Origin: Amblyornis subalaris
Lineage: Eukaryota; Chordata; Aves; Passeriformes; Ptilonorhynchidae
Reading direction: 5' to 3'
Length of the DNA: 64,000 nt
Assembly (NCBI GenBank): GCA_018881555.1
Contig: JACAXG010000024.1
Span: 8,675,662 to 8,739,661, forward strand
The position numbers and the translations under genes are program-made. Numbering within the stretch: position 1 is the first letter of the stretch; each line of letters opens with the position of its first letter. Positions 63,203 to 64,000 of the stretch are shown piece by piece. The notes under the pieces were generated by a model, which was given only the letters and a program-made list of their open reading frames with translations, was not told the origin of the DNA and ran no database searches.

Positions 63203-64000
63203 GTTTGATGATTTATGTATTGTACATATTCAAGAACCCTACTGGTAGTCACATGTAGCAAAAGGAGAATATGCAGATTTAAGCTAGTCAAGTTAAAAAA
63301 AAATTAAAAGAGAAAAACCAGGAAAAAAAAAAAGGTGTTGCATAGATATGCACTGGTGTTGGAATTCCGCAGCAAAGTTACAGGACTTTGCAGAATAATA
63401 AATAATAATAAAGCAAAAGTTTATAACATTTAAAATTTTCAATCATAATTCATTGAAAAGCAAATTAGCATTGTGCATTATTCTTGAATCTATTAATTCT
63501 GAGTTGCTAACTATTAGAGATATATCCTACTTTTCAGTACAATCATTTTTAACAAAAAAATTAATTTTAAAAGCATTTAATTTCATCTATTTAATCATGA
63601 TCTAAAAATACCACTCTGGAAAAAAAAGAATAAGTAAAACCCAAATGCAAGAGAATAAGTTTGAGGGGCTTTTTTAAATTGAAATAACATTTTTGATCAG
63701 GAAGACAGAAAATGCTATTTGAGGAGATGCAATTCTGCCTCCCCTTCAGTTGCTGAGGGAAGTATGTACTCCTCAAACAGGCAGAGGCCACAAGCAAAGA
63801 AAATGTTCGGGCTTAGAGCAGAGCTGAGTGTTGGAGCGAGCGTTCTGGAAACAAGCCTGCTGATGGCAAGCGCTCATCAATGTCTGCAGGTGCAGAGCAT
63901 AGATGGCAGGAATACAGGGATAGAGATTGTGGACACCTGCTGAAGTTTTCTATGACTGAAAATCATCTTTTATAACCAAAGAGCTTATGANGACAAAGGT
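63203..64000. other. Non-coding right end of the window
   Basis: AT-rich, with no supported feature. An ORF at 63719-63943 on the plus strand has no recognisable family. Confidence 0.6.

Overview
This is vertebrate nuclear DNA, almost certainly from a bird and probably a passerine. Evidence: coding sequence is split into short exons with GT-AG introns of up to about 10 kb. The repeats are CR1 LINEs with the typical 3' end (ATTCTGTG direct repeats, no poly-A). Three solo LTRs look like families I associate with passerine genomes. The bird call rests on repeat type; the passerine call is inference. About two dozen isolated single N bases are scattered through the window.

The one gene I can name is ARHGAP8 (BPGAP1), on the minus strand. 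Eight coding exons between 36124 and 5324 join in perfect phase and encode about 255 residues: an acidic N-terminus, the full BCH/CRAL-TRIO-like domain, the SH3-type proline-rich motif and the start of the RhoGAP domain. The exon with the catalytic arginine finger and all later exons lie beyond the left edge. The first coding exon (36088-36198) has its own strong acceptor, so transcription starts further right. The best promoter candidate is a CpG island at about 49.98-50.48 kb, which has minus-strand donor sites.

Layout: 1-370 CR1 3' end; 371-36198 ARHGAP8 exons and introns, with no young repeat seen; 36199-49979 putative first intron or upstream region with a perfect 61-bp tandem duplication, two CR1 ends, a solo LTR (43414-44492) and two weak exon-like segments; about 50 kb the CpG island; 50651-51733 a second solo LTR of the same family; 52130-52790 an ancient, heavily decayed CR1-superfamily LINE; 56533-56649 an AT-rich palindromic repeat cluster; 57752-59620 a 5'-truncated CR1 with most of its reverse transcriptase; 61251-62108 a third, unrelated solo LTR with three CTCF-like motifs; 63055-63202 a short CR1 end.

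No tRNA, rRNA, CRISPR array or bacterial feature was seen. I found no convincing new multi-gene system. The items most worth a second look are the CTCF-like cluster inside the third LTR, the distal CpG-island promoter, the N-terminal exon of ARHGAP8, and a speculative two-exon small secreted or membrane peptide at 45.8/43.3 kb.
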